Origin: Novisyntrophococcus fermenticellae
GTDB lineage: Bacteria; Bacillota; Clostridia; Lachnospirales; Lachnospiraceae
Reading direction: 5' to 3'
Assembly (NCBI RefSeq): GCF_018866245.1
Contig: NZ_CP076458.1
Location: 3,286,001-3,350,000, forward strand
DNA: 64,000 nt
Every line of letters begins with the position of its first letter. Within the stretch, counting starts at the first letter, position 1. Positions 25,049-34,756 of this stretch are shown in pieces. The translations under genes and the position numbers were made by a program. The notes beneath the pieces were generated by a model. The model was not told the origin of the DNA, did no database searches, and saw only the letters and a program-made list of their open reading frames with translations.

Positions 25049-28000
25049 TCAAGAGCAACAATTTTTTAATAATTCAACAACCTTCAGACAGCGATCCAAA
25101 TAGAAGATATTCTCTTCCCTTTTTTTTCTTCCGGGCTCCAGCAAAAAATAAGGTCTGCTGACCATCTTAAAATTCAATTCGCCCCTAAACTGTTCCAAAA
25201 CCGCAGGTATTCCCTGAGGATTCAGCTTTGCTCTTTCATGCATCGTTATCTTTACTGTATTGCCTGTCTGTTTCAACTCAACGATATAGACCTGGTGGGC
25301 TGCCGCTTTGAGCCTGGCAACCGCTAACAGGTTCTGCACAGATCTGGGCGGTTCTCCAAAACGATCCATCAGTTCCTCCAGCATATCCTCATATTCCATA
25401 TCATTTTCGATACCCGCTATCCTCTTATAGATATCCAGCTTTTGAAATTCATTTGTGATGTAATCCTCCGGAATGTAAGCATCCAGTTCCAAATCCACGG
25501 TTGTTTCAAAGTCTTCCTGTACAGCAATACCCTTGGCTTCTTTTACCGCTTCACTTAGCATCTTACAATATAAATCATATCCGATTGCTTCCATGTGCCC
25601 ATGCTGCTGTGCACCAAGCAAATTCCCTGCACCGCGGAGCTCCAGATCCCGCATTGCAATCTTAAAGCCACTGCCAAGCTCCGTAAATTCACGAATTGCA
25701 TGAAGACGCTTTTCCGCAATTTCCTTTAGCATCTTATCCCGCTTGTACATAAGAAACGCATAGGACGTCCGGTTTGACCTACCCACACGGCCTCTTAACT
25801 GATATAGCTGCGACAGGCCCATTTTATCTGCATCATGAATAATCATCGTATTCACATTCGAGATATCCAGACCGGTTTCAATGATTGTCGTGGTCACAAG
25901 CACATCTATTTCGCCATTGATAAAACGGTACATGATTCTTTCCAGTTCCCGTTCCTTCATCTGTCCATGGGCAAATCCCACATTTGCCTCCGGTACCAGA
26001 GCTGCAATCCGGTTGGTAAGTTCCATAATATCATTCACTCTGTTATAAACATAATAAACCTGACCGTCTCGCGCCAGCTCCCGGCTGATGGCCTCTCTTA
26101 CCATCTCTTCGTTGAACTCCAGCACATAGGTCTGAATCGGAATACGGTCCTGAGGCGGTTCTTCCAGTACGCTCATATCACGGATTCCAATCAGGCTCAT
26201 ATGCAGTGTCCTTGGAATCGGTGTAGCTGTCAGCGTCAGCACATCCACATCCTTTTTCAGGTTCTTGATTCTTTCTTTATGCGTTACACCAAAGCGCTGT
26301 TCTTCATCCACAATCAAAAGACCCAGACTTTTAAATTCCACATCCTTAGACAGTACCCTGTGTGTACCAATCAGAATATCCACAAATCCCTTTTTCAAGT
26401 CCTGAATCGTCTTTTTCTGCTCCGCAGGTGTTCGGAATCTGCAGAGGAGGTCAACACGTACAGGAAAATCCTTCATTCTCTGTAAAAATGTATTATAATG
26501 CTGTTGAGCCAATATGGTAGTAGGGACCAGAAATACAACCTGTTTGCTGTCCTGAACGGCTTTAAATGCTGCACGAATGGCAATTTCTGTTTTGCCATAC
26601 CCTACATCCCCGCAAATAAGCCGGTCCATAATCTTATGGCTCTCCATATCATGTTTTACCGCATCAATAGCTATCAACTGGTCATCCGTCTCCTCAAAAG
26701 GAAACATTTCTTCAAATTCTCTTTGCCAGACGGTGTCCGGTCCGAAGGAATATCCTTCTGTCTGCTGCCGGGTAGCATATAAAGCCACCAGTTCCTTTGC
26801 AATATTCCTGACAGCCCCGCGCACTCTGGTTTTCGTTTTGTTCCATTCCTGGCCCCCAAGCCTGTTCAATTTGGGTTGTTTCGCATCCGCTCCGGAATAT
26901 TTCTGAAGCACATCCAGCTGCGTTGCCTGGACATACAGATTACTGCCGCCTGAGTATTCAATCTTCATGTAATCTTTTACCACATGATCGACTTCCACCT
27001 TTTCAATTCCCCGGTATATACCCAATCCATGATTCTCATGGACCACAAAATCCCCGACAGACAGCTCCGCAAAATCCTGTATTTTTTTTCCACTGTATTC
27101 TTTCTTTTTTCTGCGTTTTCTGGCTTCTTTTCCAAATATATCCGTCTCGGTAATCAATACAAATTTCTGCATAGGATACTCAAAACCACGGCGGGCACTT
27201 CCATGGAGCACCATAACTTCACCCGGCTGCAGCATCCGATCCTTATCTTCGCTAAAAAATGCAGGGGTTCCTTCATTTTGTATTTCTTCTGCAAGTCTTG
27301 ATGCGCGAGTCCTTGAAGGAGATAGCAAAACCATCCGGTATCCAATACGTTTCCAGTTCTGTAAATCTTTAATCAGCAATGGAAACTGATTGTTATATGC
27401 ATTGACCGACTTCACTGTAACAGATAAGGTCCGCCGGATTTCCCAGTCATTTTTCATGGGCTCCATCAGGCTCACACCTACCGTATTTCGCCGATTCAGT
27501 TCATATGCCAGCCGCTCCGGTGTCTGCAGCTCCGGGATTTCCCTGCTATCCACCAGATTTTTCTCCATCCGTTGATTCATACATTCACAGAATTCATCTG
27601 AGATAGCCTTTGCACTCTCCATGATTCGGTTGGGTTCATCCATAAAGACTACAGTACCTTCCGGCAGATAGTCGAAAAAGGTATCCACAAGATACTTTTT
27701 TAAATCTTCACCCTCTTTTACCACAATCTCTGCCGCAGGATAGACGGTGATGCTGTCCAGATTCTCAATTGAGCGCTGGCTTTGCAAATCAAAGCTGCGG
27801 ATGGAATCCACCTCATCGCCCCAAAGTTCAATCCGATAGGGATAGTCTTCTGTAAGTGGATAGATATCGAGAATTCCTCCGCGAATGGAGAACTGCCCTG
27901 CCGCCTCCACCTGTGAACATCGCTCATATCCCATTAAAACCAATTTTTCTTTCCAGCTGTCCAAATCCAGAGCAGAGTCATTCTGCAGATGAAGAATATG

Positions 28001-28402
28001 TTTTTTGAGCATGCGAAGAGGCAGAAGGTAGTCCATACATCCGCCTGTACTAGTGATGATGGTCACTTCCTTCCGCTCCAGAATCGCCTGTATCACACGC
28101 ATTCTCTGCCGTGTCAGCAGGTTTCCCTGTATATCCGCCTGATAGAAGATGAGATCCCTGGCAGGATACAGCAGGACATCCGGATCATATAACCGGTAGT
28201 CCTCGTATAGTTCCTTGGCCTTTAATTCATTTTCCCCAATAATCAGACGGCAGGATATGTCACCTGACAACCCTGCAATCACATGGGCCTTTTGTGACTC
28301 CAGACACCCGGTGACTATCGAAAGACCTTGACTGTTTTTTAGACTTTGCTTTAGCTCCGGAAAACCTGCCACGTCTTCCAGCGGCTGCATCAATGCTTTC
28401 AT
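25049..28402 (-). CDS. mfd: Transcription-repair coupling factor Mfd
   Basis: A 1117-residue translocase that removes RNA polymerase stalled at DNA damage and recruits UvrA. Domains in order: UvrB-like N-terminal region (1-340), CarD/RID polymerase-binding domain (about 450-530, [20 protein letters not shown]), SF2 motor with Walker [11 protein letters not shown] and DEEQRFG box, helicase C motifs ([45 protein letters not shown]) and a C-terminal TRCF domain. Length is normal. It begins six bases after pth, an arrangement typical of Firmicutes. Confidence 0.98.
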   Translation of the reverse strand: MKALMQPLEDVAGFPELKQSLKNSQGLSIVTGCLESQKAHVIAGLSGDISCRLIIGENELKAKELYEDYRLYDPDVLLYPARDLIFYQADIQGNLLTRQRMRVIQAILERKEVTIITSTGGCMDYLLPLRMLKKHILHLQNDSALDLDSWKEKLVLMGYERCSQVEAAGQFSIRGGILDIYPLTEDYPYRIELWGDEVDSIRSFDLQSQRSIENLDSITVYPAAEIVVKEGEDLKKYLVDTFFDYLPEGTVVFMDEPNRIMESAKAISDEFCECMNQRMEKNLVDSREIPELQTPERLAYELNRRNTVGVSLMEPMKNDWEIRRTLSVTVKSVNAYNNQFPLLIKDLQNWKRIGYRMVLLSPSRTRASRLAEEIQNEGTPAFFSEDKDRMLQPGEVMVLHGSARRGFEYPMQKFVLITETDIFGKEARKRRKKKEYSGKKIQDFAELSVGDFVVHENHGLGIYRGIEKVEVDHVVKDYMKIEYSGGSNLYVQATQLDVLQKYSGADAKQPKLNRLGGQEWNKTKTRVRGAVRNIAKELVALYATRQQTEGYSFGPDTVWQREFEEMFPFEETDDQLIAIDAVKHDMESHKIMDRLICGDVGYGKTEIAIRAAFKAVQDSKQVVFLVPTTILAQQHYNTFLQRMKDFPVRVDLLCRFRTPAEQKKTIQDLKKGFVDILIGTHRVLSKDVEFKSLGLLIVDEEQRFGVTHKERIKNLKKDVDVLTLTATPIPRTLHMSLIGIRDMSVLEEPPQDRIPIQTYVLEFNEEMVREAISRELARDGQVYYVYNRVNDIMELTNRIAALVPEANVGFAHGQMKERELERIMYRFINGEIDVLVTTTIIETGLDISNVNTMIIHDADKMGLSQLYQLRGRVGRSNRTSYAFLMYKRDKMLKEIAEKRLHAIREFTELGSGFKIAMRDLELRGAGNLLGAQQHGHMEAIGYDLYCKMLSEAVKEAKGIAVQEDFETTVDLELDAYIPEDYITNEFQKLDIYKRIAGIENDMEYEDMLEELMDRFGEPPRSVQNLLAVARLKAAAHQVYIVELKQTGNTVKITMHERAKLNPQGIPAVLEQFRGELNFKMVSRPYFLLEPGRKKREENIFYLDRCLKVVELLKNCCS

Positions 28403-28408
28403 AAAAAC

Positions 28409-29014
28409 CTATTCCTTTTCTGCATCATTTTCCACCTTTGGCTCGGATACTTTACAGTTATATCGATTCATGGCACCATCGATATCCTCCTGCAAAACCA
28501 GTTCCAACGCATCAGCCGTATGGCATATGGCTTCGTCCACCCGTTTTCTCTCATCCTTTGAAAACGGACTCAATACAAAATCGGCCAGATCCCAGTTTTT
28601 GGGCTTTTCACCCACGCCGATACGAATTCTTTTGAACTTGTCTGTGCCCAGCAAGGTGATAATACTTTTAATTCCATTGTGTCCCCCGGCACTTCCTTTT
28701 TTACGCACCCGGATATAGCCGGGTTCCAGGCTTATATCATCGTAAATGACAACCAGCTCTTCCTCCGGATCCACTTTATAATACTGTACCAGCTCTGCCA
28801 CTGCTTCGCCACTCAAATTCATATAGGTCAGTGGTTTTGCCAAAATCACCTTCTGTCCGGCAATCATTCCTTTGCCATACATAGATTTATGCTTTACACC
28901 CGAAGAGGGAATCCGATATTGATCCACCAGATAATCAATCGTATCAAATCCTACGTTATGCCTGGTACCCTCATACTGTCTTGTGGGATTACCCAGTCCT
29001 ACTACAATATACAT
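28409..29014 (-). CDS. pth: Peptidyl-tRNA hydrolase
   Basis: A 201-residue enzyme that frees tRNA from abortive peptidyl-tRNA. All family motifs are present: VVGLGNPTRQYEGTRHNVGF with the catalytic His, KPLTYMNLSGEAV with the key Asn, YDDISLEPG with the Asp, and KKGSAGGHNGIKSI. ATG at 29014 has AGGAG six bases upstream. A short charged C-terminal tail is extra. It is directly followed by mfd. Confidence 0.97.
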   Translation of the reverse strand: MYIVVGLGNPTRQYEGTRHNVGFDTIDYLVDQYRIPSSGVKHKSMYGKGMIAGQKVILAKPLTYMNLSGEAVAELVQYYKVDPEEELVVIYDDISLEPGYIRVRKKGSAGGHNGIKSIITLLGTDKFKRIRIGVGEKPKNWDLADFVLSPFSKDERKRVDEAICHTADALELVLQEDIDGAMNRYNCKVSEPKVENDAEKE

Positions 29015-29034
29015 GTCATTCTCCTGTTTTATGA

Positions 29035-29997
29035 TCAATTAAAGTATACCATCTCTGATTTTGGGGGATCGCAGGGCTTAATCTCGCTGGCATACAAAAC
29101 CGGTCCTTCCTCACGGTAGGTATCCACATACTCCCATCCCACTTCTGCTGTAACCATAACCCACTGTCCCATCACCAGCTTTTTTGCATCGGGGCTTTTA
29201 CAGATATATCCGATAAATGTGGTATCGTCCGCACAGCAGGTCATCGCCATACGACCCGGAACAAAAAATCCGGCGGCAACATCCCTGCTTTTTAATACCA
29301 TACCCTTAAATTTCACAGTTTTACCTTCATAGCGCTCCGGATGATCGCCCGCATCCACATAAAAGATTCCATAGTCTACATCATCAATCAGGACCGGATT
29401 GTCCTCCAGGTCATAAGGCAGCGAGTCTTCAAAGATATCGGTCAGCTCACCGGACTGATCCTCGAACAGAATCTCGGCCCCAGGGTTCACTACCTTGATA
29501 CTTCTGCGGAAATTGGCCAACGGAAGGTCTGCCGTACAGCGGTTAAACATCACCATGTCGGCATTTTTCACCATTTCCATAAAAATGGATTTCATATTGT
29601 TCATATAAAGCTGAAAACTACTTCCATCTACTGTTACGATATGCTGGACAATTCCCCAACCCTTGGGCATCTCCATCTCTTCCAGCCTCTTTACGCTCCA
29701 AAGCGGATTATATTCCAGAATAATCCTGTCCGGCTTATACTTCATTTCAAAAGTTTTCAAAAGGTCCGGTGTAAAATCCTCAGGGTTTTCCACGACTTCC
29801 AGTATTGTATGATGCTTTTTCAGCAGACTCGTGTCATACTCCTCTTCCCCTTCCTCACAGGCAATCAAAAGAGTCGGTTCTTCAATCTGAAAATACTCCT
29901 GCTGAACCGTAAAATTAATAAAGGAAGTTTTACCTCCTTCCAGAAATCCGGTAATCAGATAAATGGGAATATCTATTTCATTTTCATTTGGCTGCAT
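29035..29997 (-). CDS. CobW-like GTPase fused to a TIGR03943/DUF1980-like domain
   Basis: A 320-residue protein. Residues about 10-190 are a CobW/G3E-type NTPase with P-loop GFLEGGKTS and base-specificity-like segment MFNRCTADL; the CxCC metal motif of true CobW proteins is replaced by ACEEGEEE. Residues about 200-320 (FYVDAGDHPERYEGKTVKFKGMVLKSRDVAAGFFVPGRMAMTCCADD) resemble the OB-like domain of TIGR03943/DUF1980 proteins, found next to CobW genes and permeases. It lies 20 bases behind a full CobW GTPase gene. Role is unknown; metal delivery is inferred from family and neighbour. Confidence 0.78.
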   Translation of the reverse strand: MQPNENEIDIPIYLITGFLEGGKTSFINFTVQQEYFQIEEPTLLIACEEGEEEYDTSLLKKHHTILEVVENPEDFTPDLLKTFEMKYKPDRIILEYNPLWSVKRLEEMEMPKGWGIVQHIVTVDGSSFQLYMNNMKSIFMEMVKNADMVMFNRCTADLPLANFRRSIKVVNPGAEILFEDQSGELTDIFEDSLPYDLEDNPVLIDDVDYGIFYVDAGDHPERYEGKTVKFKGMVLKSRDVAAGFFVPGRMAMTCCADDTTFIGYICKSPDAKKLVMGQWVMVTAEVGWEYVDTYREEGPVLYASEIKPCDPPKSEMVYFN

Positions 29998-30017
29998 CAT
30001 CGTCCTCTTTCTTTTAA

Positions 30018-31067
30018 TTATAGTAACAATCCAAAAACTTCTTCAAGTTTATCTTCTGCCAGTTTGGACCCGATAACACAGATTCTTCCTGTATATTCGG
30101 GAGAACCTTCCCTGACATCCGCTTCACCCGGAACCATATCAAAATAAATCCATTGGCCGTTTTTACCTTCTACCATTCCTTTTGCACGAAGTACAACTCC
30201 AAAGTTCTCATTCTCTGACAGATCATTCAAAATTGTCCTTATCTGGTTCTCGTCGAACTTTTTAATTGTCTCACGCCCCCAGCTTGTAAATACTTCATCT
30301 GCATGGTGGTGATGGTCATGGTGCTCATGGTCATGGTCATGACATCCACAGGTGCAGTCATCATCATGTTCATGATGATGATCGTGATGGCAGCCACAGT
30401 CTTCCTCATGATGATGGTCGTGGTGGTCATGGTCCTGTTCTTCTTCTACATGAGAGAGGTCAATCTTTACGCCTTCCATGGTATCCAGAAGTTTTTTCCC
30501 GTCCAGTTCTTCCACCGGTGTTGTAATAATGGTTGCATCCGGATTCAATTCTCTTAAGACTTTCAGGGCGTCCTCAATCTTTTCTTCCGTTGCCTTGTCT
30601 GTATCCGTACGGCTCAGGATAATCGTACTGGCGGCCTGTACCTGGTTTTTAAAAAATTCTCCAAAGTTTCTAAGATACATCTTGCATTTATTCACATCCA
30701 CAACGGTTGTGGCACAATTCAGTTCCACCTCTGCACCAACGCTGACTCCCTCCACTGCATGGATGACATCGGAGAGTTTACCTACACCTGATGGCTCAAT
30801 AATAATGCGGTCCGGGTGATATTTTTCGATTACATCTGTCAGGGCGGTTCCAAAGTCTCCAACGAGGGAGCAGCAGATACAGCCGGAATTCATCTCTTTA
30901 ATTTCGATTCCGGCTTCTTTCAGAAATCCACCGTCAATACCGATTTCTCCAAACTCATTCTCTATCAGGACCACTTGCTGACCCTTTAGGGCATTCGCCA
31001 GTAATTTCTTGATTAACGTGGTTTTACCAGCTCCTAAAAAGCCGGATATTATATCAATTTTAGTCAT
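30018..31067 (-). CDS. CobW/ZNG-type metallochaperone GTPase with His-rich loop
   Basis: A 349-residue G3E GTPase. P-loop GFLGAGKTT at 9-17, metal motif CICC (MNSGCICCSLVGDF), Walker B region RIIIEPSGVG, specificity motif SRTDTDK, and a C-terminal CobW_C domain (about 265-349). Between the domains, about 205-262, is a run of His, Asp, Glu and Cys (EDCGCHHDHHHEHDDDCTC and similar) that must bind several metal ions. Proteins of this class hand zinc or another metal to client enzymes. A TTTACT-17-TATAAT promoter can be seen near 31150-31185 and a hairpin near 31121-31143 lies in its leader. Confidence 0.88.
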   Translation of the reverse strand: MTKIDIISGFLGAGKTTLIKKLLANALKGQQVVLIENEFGEIGIDGGFLKEAGIEIKEMNSGCICCSLVGDFGTALTDVIEKYHPDRIIIEPSGVGKLSDVIHAVEGVSVGAEVELNCATTVVDVNKCKMYLRNFGEFFKNQVQAASTIILSRTDTDKATEEKIEDALKVLRELNPDATIITTPVEELDGKKLLDTMEGVKIDLSHVEEEQDHDHHDHHHEEDCGCHHDHHHEHDDDCTCGCHDHDHEHHDHHHHADEVFTSWGRETIKKFDENQIRTILNDLSENENFGVVLRAKGMVEGKNGQWIYFDMVPGEADVREGSPEYTGRICVIGSKLAEDKLEEVFGLLL

Positions 31068-31248
31068 AATACAGACTCCTTTCGTATTTTGAAGTTTATA
31101 TGCACCTCAAGGGACGGAAGATTGACTTCCGCCCCATACGTTGTTATTATACCCTCATTTTAAATGGAAGTAAACACACTTTTTGGGTCAATTTTTTACA
31201 GACAGGCGCTAACTTTTACTATGGTTTTTTGTAAGGGCGACATTGAAA

Positions 31249-31302
31249 ATGAAGGAATAAGAATCACGAGTCTTAACCCGGTATTCTTATCCCTTCATTT
31301 GA
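31249..31302 (-). terminator. Terminator of the small HPr-like gene
   Basis: AATGAAGGAATAAGAAT pairs with ATTCTTATCCCTTCATT (one mismatch in 17) around about 20 bases; the minus strand continues with TTTTCAATGT. Confidence 0.7.
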
Positions 31303-31323
31303 CTTATGACTCCGCCTCCTTTT

Positions 31324-31557
31324 TCAGCCGTTCATCATAAAGTTCAGTAAGCGGTCTACATCCTCTTTCTCGGAAGCAATGATCTCCAGTTCGGGAATCT
31401 CACCACAGGAAAAGATATTTGCCAGTGATACGTACTGGCTCAGTTTGGATTTCAGATTCAGCCTGTCGCCCTCTCCGGTAACAAGCTCTACACGTCCAAC
31501 GCAACTGTCTACAACCTGAAAAAACTTATCAATGTCTTTAATATTTGAAACTTTCAT
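31324..31557 (-). CDS. Small HPr-like protein
   Basis: A 77-residue acidic protein: MKVSNIKDIDKFFQVVD, GRVELVTGEGDRLNLKSKLSQYVSLANIFS, then IPELEIIASEKEDVDRLLNFMMNG. The beta-alpha pattern and the ANIFS-ELEIIASEKEDVDRLL end resemble HPr of the phosphotransferase system, but the phosphorylated His of HPr is absent. Function unknown. ATG at 31557 has GGGGG seven bases upstream. The longer open frame to 31851 runs into the T-box region and is rejected. Confidence 0.7.
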   Translation of the reverse strand: MKVSNIKDIDKFFQVVDSCVGRVELVTGEGDRLNLKSKLSQYVSLANIFSCGEIPELEIIASEKEDVDRLLNFMMNG

Positions 31558-31655
31558 CTGATATCCCCCTTTGATAATATTTTGGCTGATTTCAGTATAC
31601 TCTATTCTCAGAAAAAAGAAAAGTCCATACTTACCTAATTTCCTGCATAAAACTG

Positions 31656-31684
31656 TTGACAAAATCAAGATTCTATAATATTGT
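31656..31684 (+). promoter_or_regulatory. Promoter of the T-box operon
   Basis: TTGACA, 17 bases, TATTGT. A TATAAT at 31674-31679 is too close to this -35 box (12 bases) to pair with it. Confidence 0.55.
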
Positions 31685-31689
31685 AATAC

Positions 31690-31966
31690 TATAAATCTTG
31701 AAACCGTTGAGAAAGACGAGTAAGCTTTAAGTGAAATCAAAGAGAGCAGCAGGCGGTGGAATTGCTGTATGGAGCGTATTGCTGAATGGACTTTTGAGGG
31801 CAGCCTGAAATCTTGAGAGTAGGCGCTGTCGGGAACCAAACCCGTTATCAATAAGGAACGTATGAAAGTACGTGTAAAGTGGACGATTCGTCAATTTGAG
31901 TGGTACCGCGGTGATAATAGTGTATATTATTAGCGTCTCAGGCATAGTGCTTGAGGCGTTTTTTGA
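31690..31966 (+). ncRNA. T-box riboswitch, tryptophan type
   Basis: A full T-box leader: GAGTA and AGAGAGC elements of stem I, a distal GGTGGAATTGC region, a specifier candidate TGG (31787-31789, in CTGAATGGACTTTTGAG), and the T-box bulge GAGTGGTACCGCGG (31898-31911) whose TGGT pairs with the tRNA acceptor end. A terminator follows at 31933-31966. Uncharged tRNA-Trp should stabilise the antiterminator and allow transcription of the three transporter genes. The TGG specifier fits the trpXYZ-like genes downstream. Confidence 0.88.
31933..31966 (+). terminator. T-box regulated terminator
   Basis: GCGTCTCAG pairs with TTGAGGCG (one G-T) and is followed by TTTTTTG. It competes with the antiterminator that contains the T-box. 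Confidence 0.85.
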
Positions 31967-31994
31967 TACCAAAATATAAAAAAGGAGTAAGAAT

Positions 31995-33032
31995 ATGAAA
32001 AAGAAAGTAACGGCGGCAGTTTTAGGGATAAGTATGTTGGCAGCAGCATTCGCAGGATGTGGCAATGGCGGAAGTACTTCCGCATCAGGTTCCAAGGCAG
32101 GCAGCGAGGAAAAGAAGATGTATACCATAGGAATCAGTCAGTTTGCGGAGCATGGTTCTCTGGATAATTGCCGGGAGGGATTTATTGAAGGATTAAAGGA
32201 AGAAGGATTTGAAGAAGGCAAAAACTTAACGATTAAGTTAAGTAATGCAGATGCTGATCCAGGCACTGCAAACCAGATTGCAGCAAGCATGGTAGCGGAT
32301 AAGGTGGATTTAATCTGCGCAATTGCTACACCAAGTGCTCAGGCCGCCTACAATGCAGCGATGGAAAAGAATATTCCTGTCATCTATACTGCAGTTACGA
32401 ATCCGGTGGCGGCAGAACTTGCCACAGCGGATCAAAAACCAGTTGGTAATGTTACAGGGACCAGCGATGAGCTTCCAATTGAGGCACAGCTAAAGATGAT
32501 CCGTGAAATTCTTCCGGATGCCAAAACAATTGGTATATTATATACCACCAGTGAAGCAAATTCTGTATCAAGCATTGAAAAATATGAAAAACTGGCCGGG
32601 GATTACGGGTTTACGATTGAAAAAGCAGGTATTACAAATACCTCTGAAATCCAGCTTGCGGCGGCAGATCTTTTGGGAAAAGTGGATTGTCTGACGAATT
32701 TGACAGATAATACAGTAGTAAGCGCACTTCCCACAGTACTCGGAATGGCAGACGAAAAAGAGATTCCGGTATTTGGAAGTGAAATTGAGCAGGTAAAAAT
32801 CGGTTGTCTGGCAGCCGAAGGGATTGAATACGTAAAATTAGGTATTGAGACAGGAAAGATGGCCGCCAAGGTGTTAAAAGGAGAGGCAAAGGCTTCCGAC
32901 CTGAAGTTTGAATCGATTACGGAAAGCAGTCTTTACGTAAATGAGAAAGTAGCTGATAATATGGGAATTCAGGTTCCGGATACTATGAAAGAACGTGCGG
33001 TGGAATCATTTACCGAAATAACCGAAAAGTAA
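31995..33032 (+). CDS. ABC transporter substrate-binding lipoprotein (TrpX-like)
   Basis: A 345-residue lipoprotein: lipobox AFAGC at about 18-22, then a two-domain periplasmic-binding fold (YTIGISQFAEHGSLDNCREGFIEGLKEEGFEEGKN; TGTSDELPIEAQLKMIREILPDAKTIGILYTTSEANS). This is the ABC_sub_bind family (PF04392 type), whose T-box-Trp members are known as TrpX. It should capture tryptophan or a precursor outside the membrane. AAGGAG precedes the ATG. Confidence 0.9.
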   Translation: MKKKVTAAVLGISMLAAAFAGCGNGGSTSASGSKAGSEEKKMYTIGISQFAEHGSLDNCREGFIEGLKEEGFEEGKNLTIKLSNADADPGTANQIAASMVADKVDLICAIATPSAQAAYNAAMEKNIPVIYTAVTNPVAAELATADQKPVGNVTGTSDELPIEAQLKMIREILPDAKTIGILYTTSEANSVSSIEKYEKLAGDYGFTIEKAGITNTSEIQLAAADLLGKVDCLTNLTDNTVVSALPTVLGMADEKEIPVFGSEIEQVKIGCLAAEGIEYVKLGIETGKMAAKVLKGEAKASDLKFESITESSLYVNEKVADNMGIQVPDTMKERAVESFTEITEK

Positions 33033-33056
33033 AGGTGGTATGGAAGGAGTTTTGAG

Positions 33057-33938
33057 ATGGATTTTCTGATTAGTGTTTTTGAGCAGGGCCTTATATATGG
33101 CATTATGGCCTTGGGCGTGTATATTACTTACAAGATTCTGGATTTTCCGGATTTGAGTGTGGACGGTACATTCCCACTAGGTGCTGCCGTGACCGCAGCA
33201 TTCATTAAGGCCGGGATGAATCCATATCTGACCCTTCTGGTTTCGTTTGCAGCGGGTGTGGCCGCAGGGATATGTACCGGATTGATTCATGTCAAATGCA
33301 GGGTACGGGATTTGCTGTCAGGCATTATCGTGATGACGGGACTGTACACAATTAATCTTTATATTGCAGGAACAAATAATGTCCCCTTATTTTCCGAGGA
33401 AACCATATTCAGAAATGGTATGATTAACAGGATTTTCGGAGAAAATGTTCCGATGTGGCTGAATACACTTATTATTCTAATCATTGTGATAATCTGTAAG
33501 ATTCTGCTGGATCTTTACATGAAGTCCCAATCGGGATTTCTTCTGCGGGCTGTGGGAGATAACGATGTAATTGTGACATCTCTGGCCAAGGATAAGGGAA
33601 ATGTGAAAATCTTAGGGCTTGCGATTGCAAATGGTCTGGTAGCCTTAAGTGGCTGTGTATTTGCCCAGCAGTCCCGTGTGTTTGATATATCGATGGGAAC
33701 CGGTGCTCTTGTTATCGGTTTAGCCAGTGTTATCATCGGGTTCAGCTTTTTCAGACAGATGCCCTTTGTCAAGACCACAACAGCAGTAATCATAGGTTCT
33801 ATATTCTACAAGGCTTGTGTGGCTCTTGCATTGAAGTTTGCAGGTGCCACAGCTACAAAGCTTATTACGGCGGTATTATTCCTGGCGATTCTGGTTGCCA
33901 GTATGGAAAGGAAAAGAAAGGTGAAGTCGAATGCTTGA
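33057..33938 (+). CDS. ABC transporter permease (TrpY-like)
   Basis: A 293-residue integral membrane protein with about eight or nine helices, in the branched-chain amino acid permease fold (ILDFPDLSVDGTFPLGAAVTAAFI, LRAVGDNDVIVTSLAKDKGNVKILGLAIANGLVALSGCVFAQQ). It forms the channel for the TrpX-like binding protein, 24 bases behind it. Its stop overlaps the ATPase start by eight bases. Confidence 0.9.
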   Translation: MDFLISVFEQGLIYGIMALGVYITYKILDFPDLSVDGTFPLGAAVTAAFIKAGMNPYLTLLVSFAAGVAAGICTGLIHVKCRVRDLLSGIIVMTGLYTINLYIAGTNNVPLFSEETIFRNGMINRIFGENVPMWLNTLIILIIVIICKILLDLYMKSQSGFLLRAVGDNDVIVTSLAKDKGNVKILGLAIANGLVALSGCVFAQQSRVFDISMGTGALVIGLASVIIGFSFFRQMPFVKTTTAVIIGSIFYKACVALALKFAGATATKLITAVLFLAILVASMERKRKVKSNA

Positions 33939-34704
33939 ACTAAAACACATCCATAAGTACTATAATCCGGGCACAATTAATGAAATGTGTCTGTTTGATG
34001 ATTTTAACATGATAATCCCGGATGGACAGTTTGTATCCGTGGTGGGAAGCAACGGCTCCGGAAAAACCTCTCTTCTGAATATTATCTGTGGGAGCATAGA
34101 CCTGGATTTGGGCAGCGTCATGATTGATGGAAAGGATATTGCCAGGGAGAAGGAGTACAGGCGGAATCATTATATTGGGAGAGTATTCCAGAATCCGGCT
34201 ATGGGAACCTGTCCAAATATGACTATAGCTGAGAATATGTCATTGGCGGATAATAAAGGGAAGCTATATGGTCTGCATCCCGGAAAGAATAAATCACGTA
34301 TGAATTTTTACCAGGAGAGTCTTAAAATGCTGGGACTTGGGCTGGAAGATAAAATGGATGTAAAAGTAGGCGTCCTGTCGGGTGGACAGAGGCAGGCCAT
34401 GGCACTTTTGATGTCTACGCTGACACCTGTCCGATTTCTGATTCTGGATGAACACACGGCTGCACTGGATCCCAAAACCGCAGAGCTTATTATGGAGCTG
34501 ACAGATAAGATTGTAAAAGAAAAAAACCTGACCACAATTATGGTAACACATAATCTGCGGTATGCAGTAGCGTATGGAAACCGCCTGGTGATGATGCATC
34601 AGGGGAATGCGGTTATGGACTATACAGGAGATGAGAAGAAGGCGGTTCAAATCGATCAGATACTGGAAAAGTTCAATGAAATCAGTATTGAATGTGGAAA
34701 TTAA
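33931..34704 (+). CDS. ABC transporter ATPase (TrpZ-like)
   Basis: A 257-residue ABC ATPase: Walker A GSNGSGKT near 39-46, Q-loop in RVFQNPAMG, signature LSGGQRQA, Walker B FLILDEHTAALD, and H-loop VTHNL. It powers the importer and is translationally coupled to the permease gene. The operon ends here. Confidence 0.93.
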   Translation: MLELKHIHKYYNPGTINEMCLFDDFNMIIPDGQFVSVVGSNGSGKTSLLNIICGSIDLDLGSVMIDGKDIAREKEYRRNHYIGRVFQNPAMGTCPNMTIAENMSLADNKGKLYGLHPGKNKSRMNFYQESLKMLGLGLEDKMDVKVGVLSGGQRQAMALLMSTLTPVRFLILDEHTAALDPKTAELIMELTDKIVKEKNLTTIMVTHNLRYAVAYGNRLVMMHQGNAVMDYTGDEKKAVQIDQILEKFNEISIECGN

Positions 34705-34709
34705 AAATT

Positions 34710-34737
34710 CTGGCGCATGGTGTACACCATGCGCCAG
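34710..34737 (-). terminator. Perfect 28-bp palindrome, terminator
   Basis: The 28 bases are their own reverse complement (each arm begins CTGGCGCATGG). On the minus strand the stem is followed by AATTTTTAATTTC, so it can end the converging Gfo/Idh transcript; on the plus strand it follows the ABC ATPase gene by six bases. Confidence 0.7.
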
Positions 34738-34756
34738 TCTGTAATATTCTTAAGCT

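Noticed and set aside
30295..30440. CAT/ATG-rich repeat with open frames on the plus strand
   Set aside because: It is the His/Asp-rich loop of the CobW protein read backwards; the opposite-strand frames have no family match.
30239..30557. Possible membrane peptide rich in Met and Val/Thr
   Set aside because: Translation of the His-repeat DNA in other frames gives such sequences by chance.
31558..31851. N-terminal extension of the HPr-like frame
   Set aside because: It covers the T-box promoter and stem I region on the other strand, has no protein-like pattern, and the ATG at 31557 has a good ribosome site.
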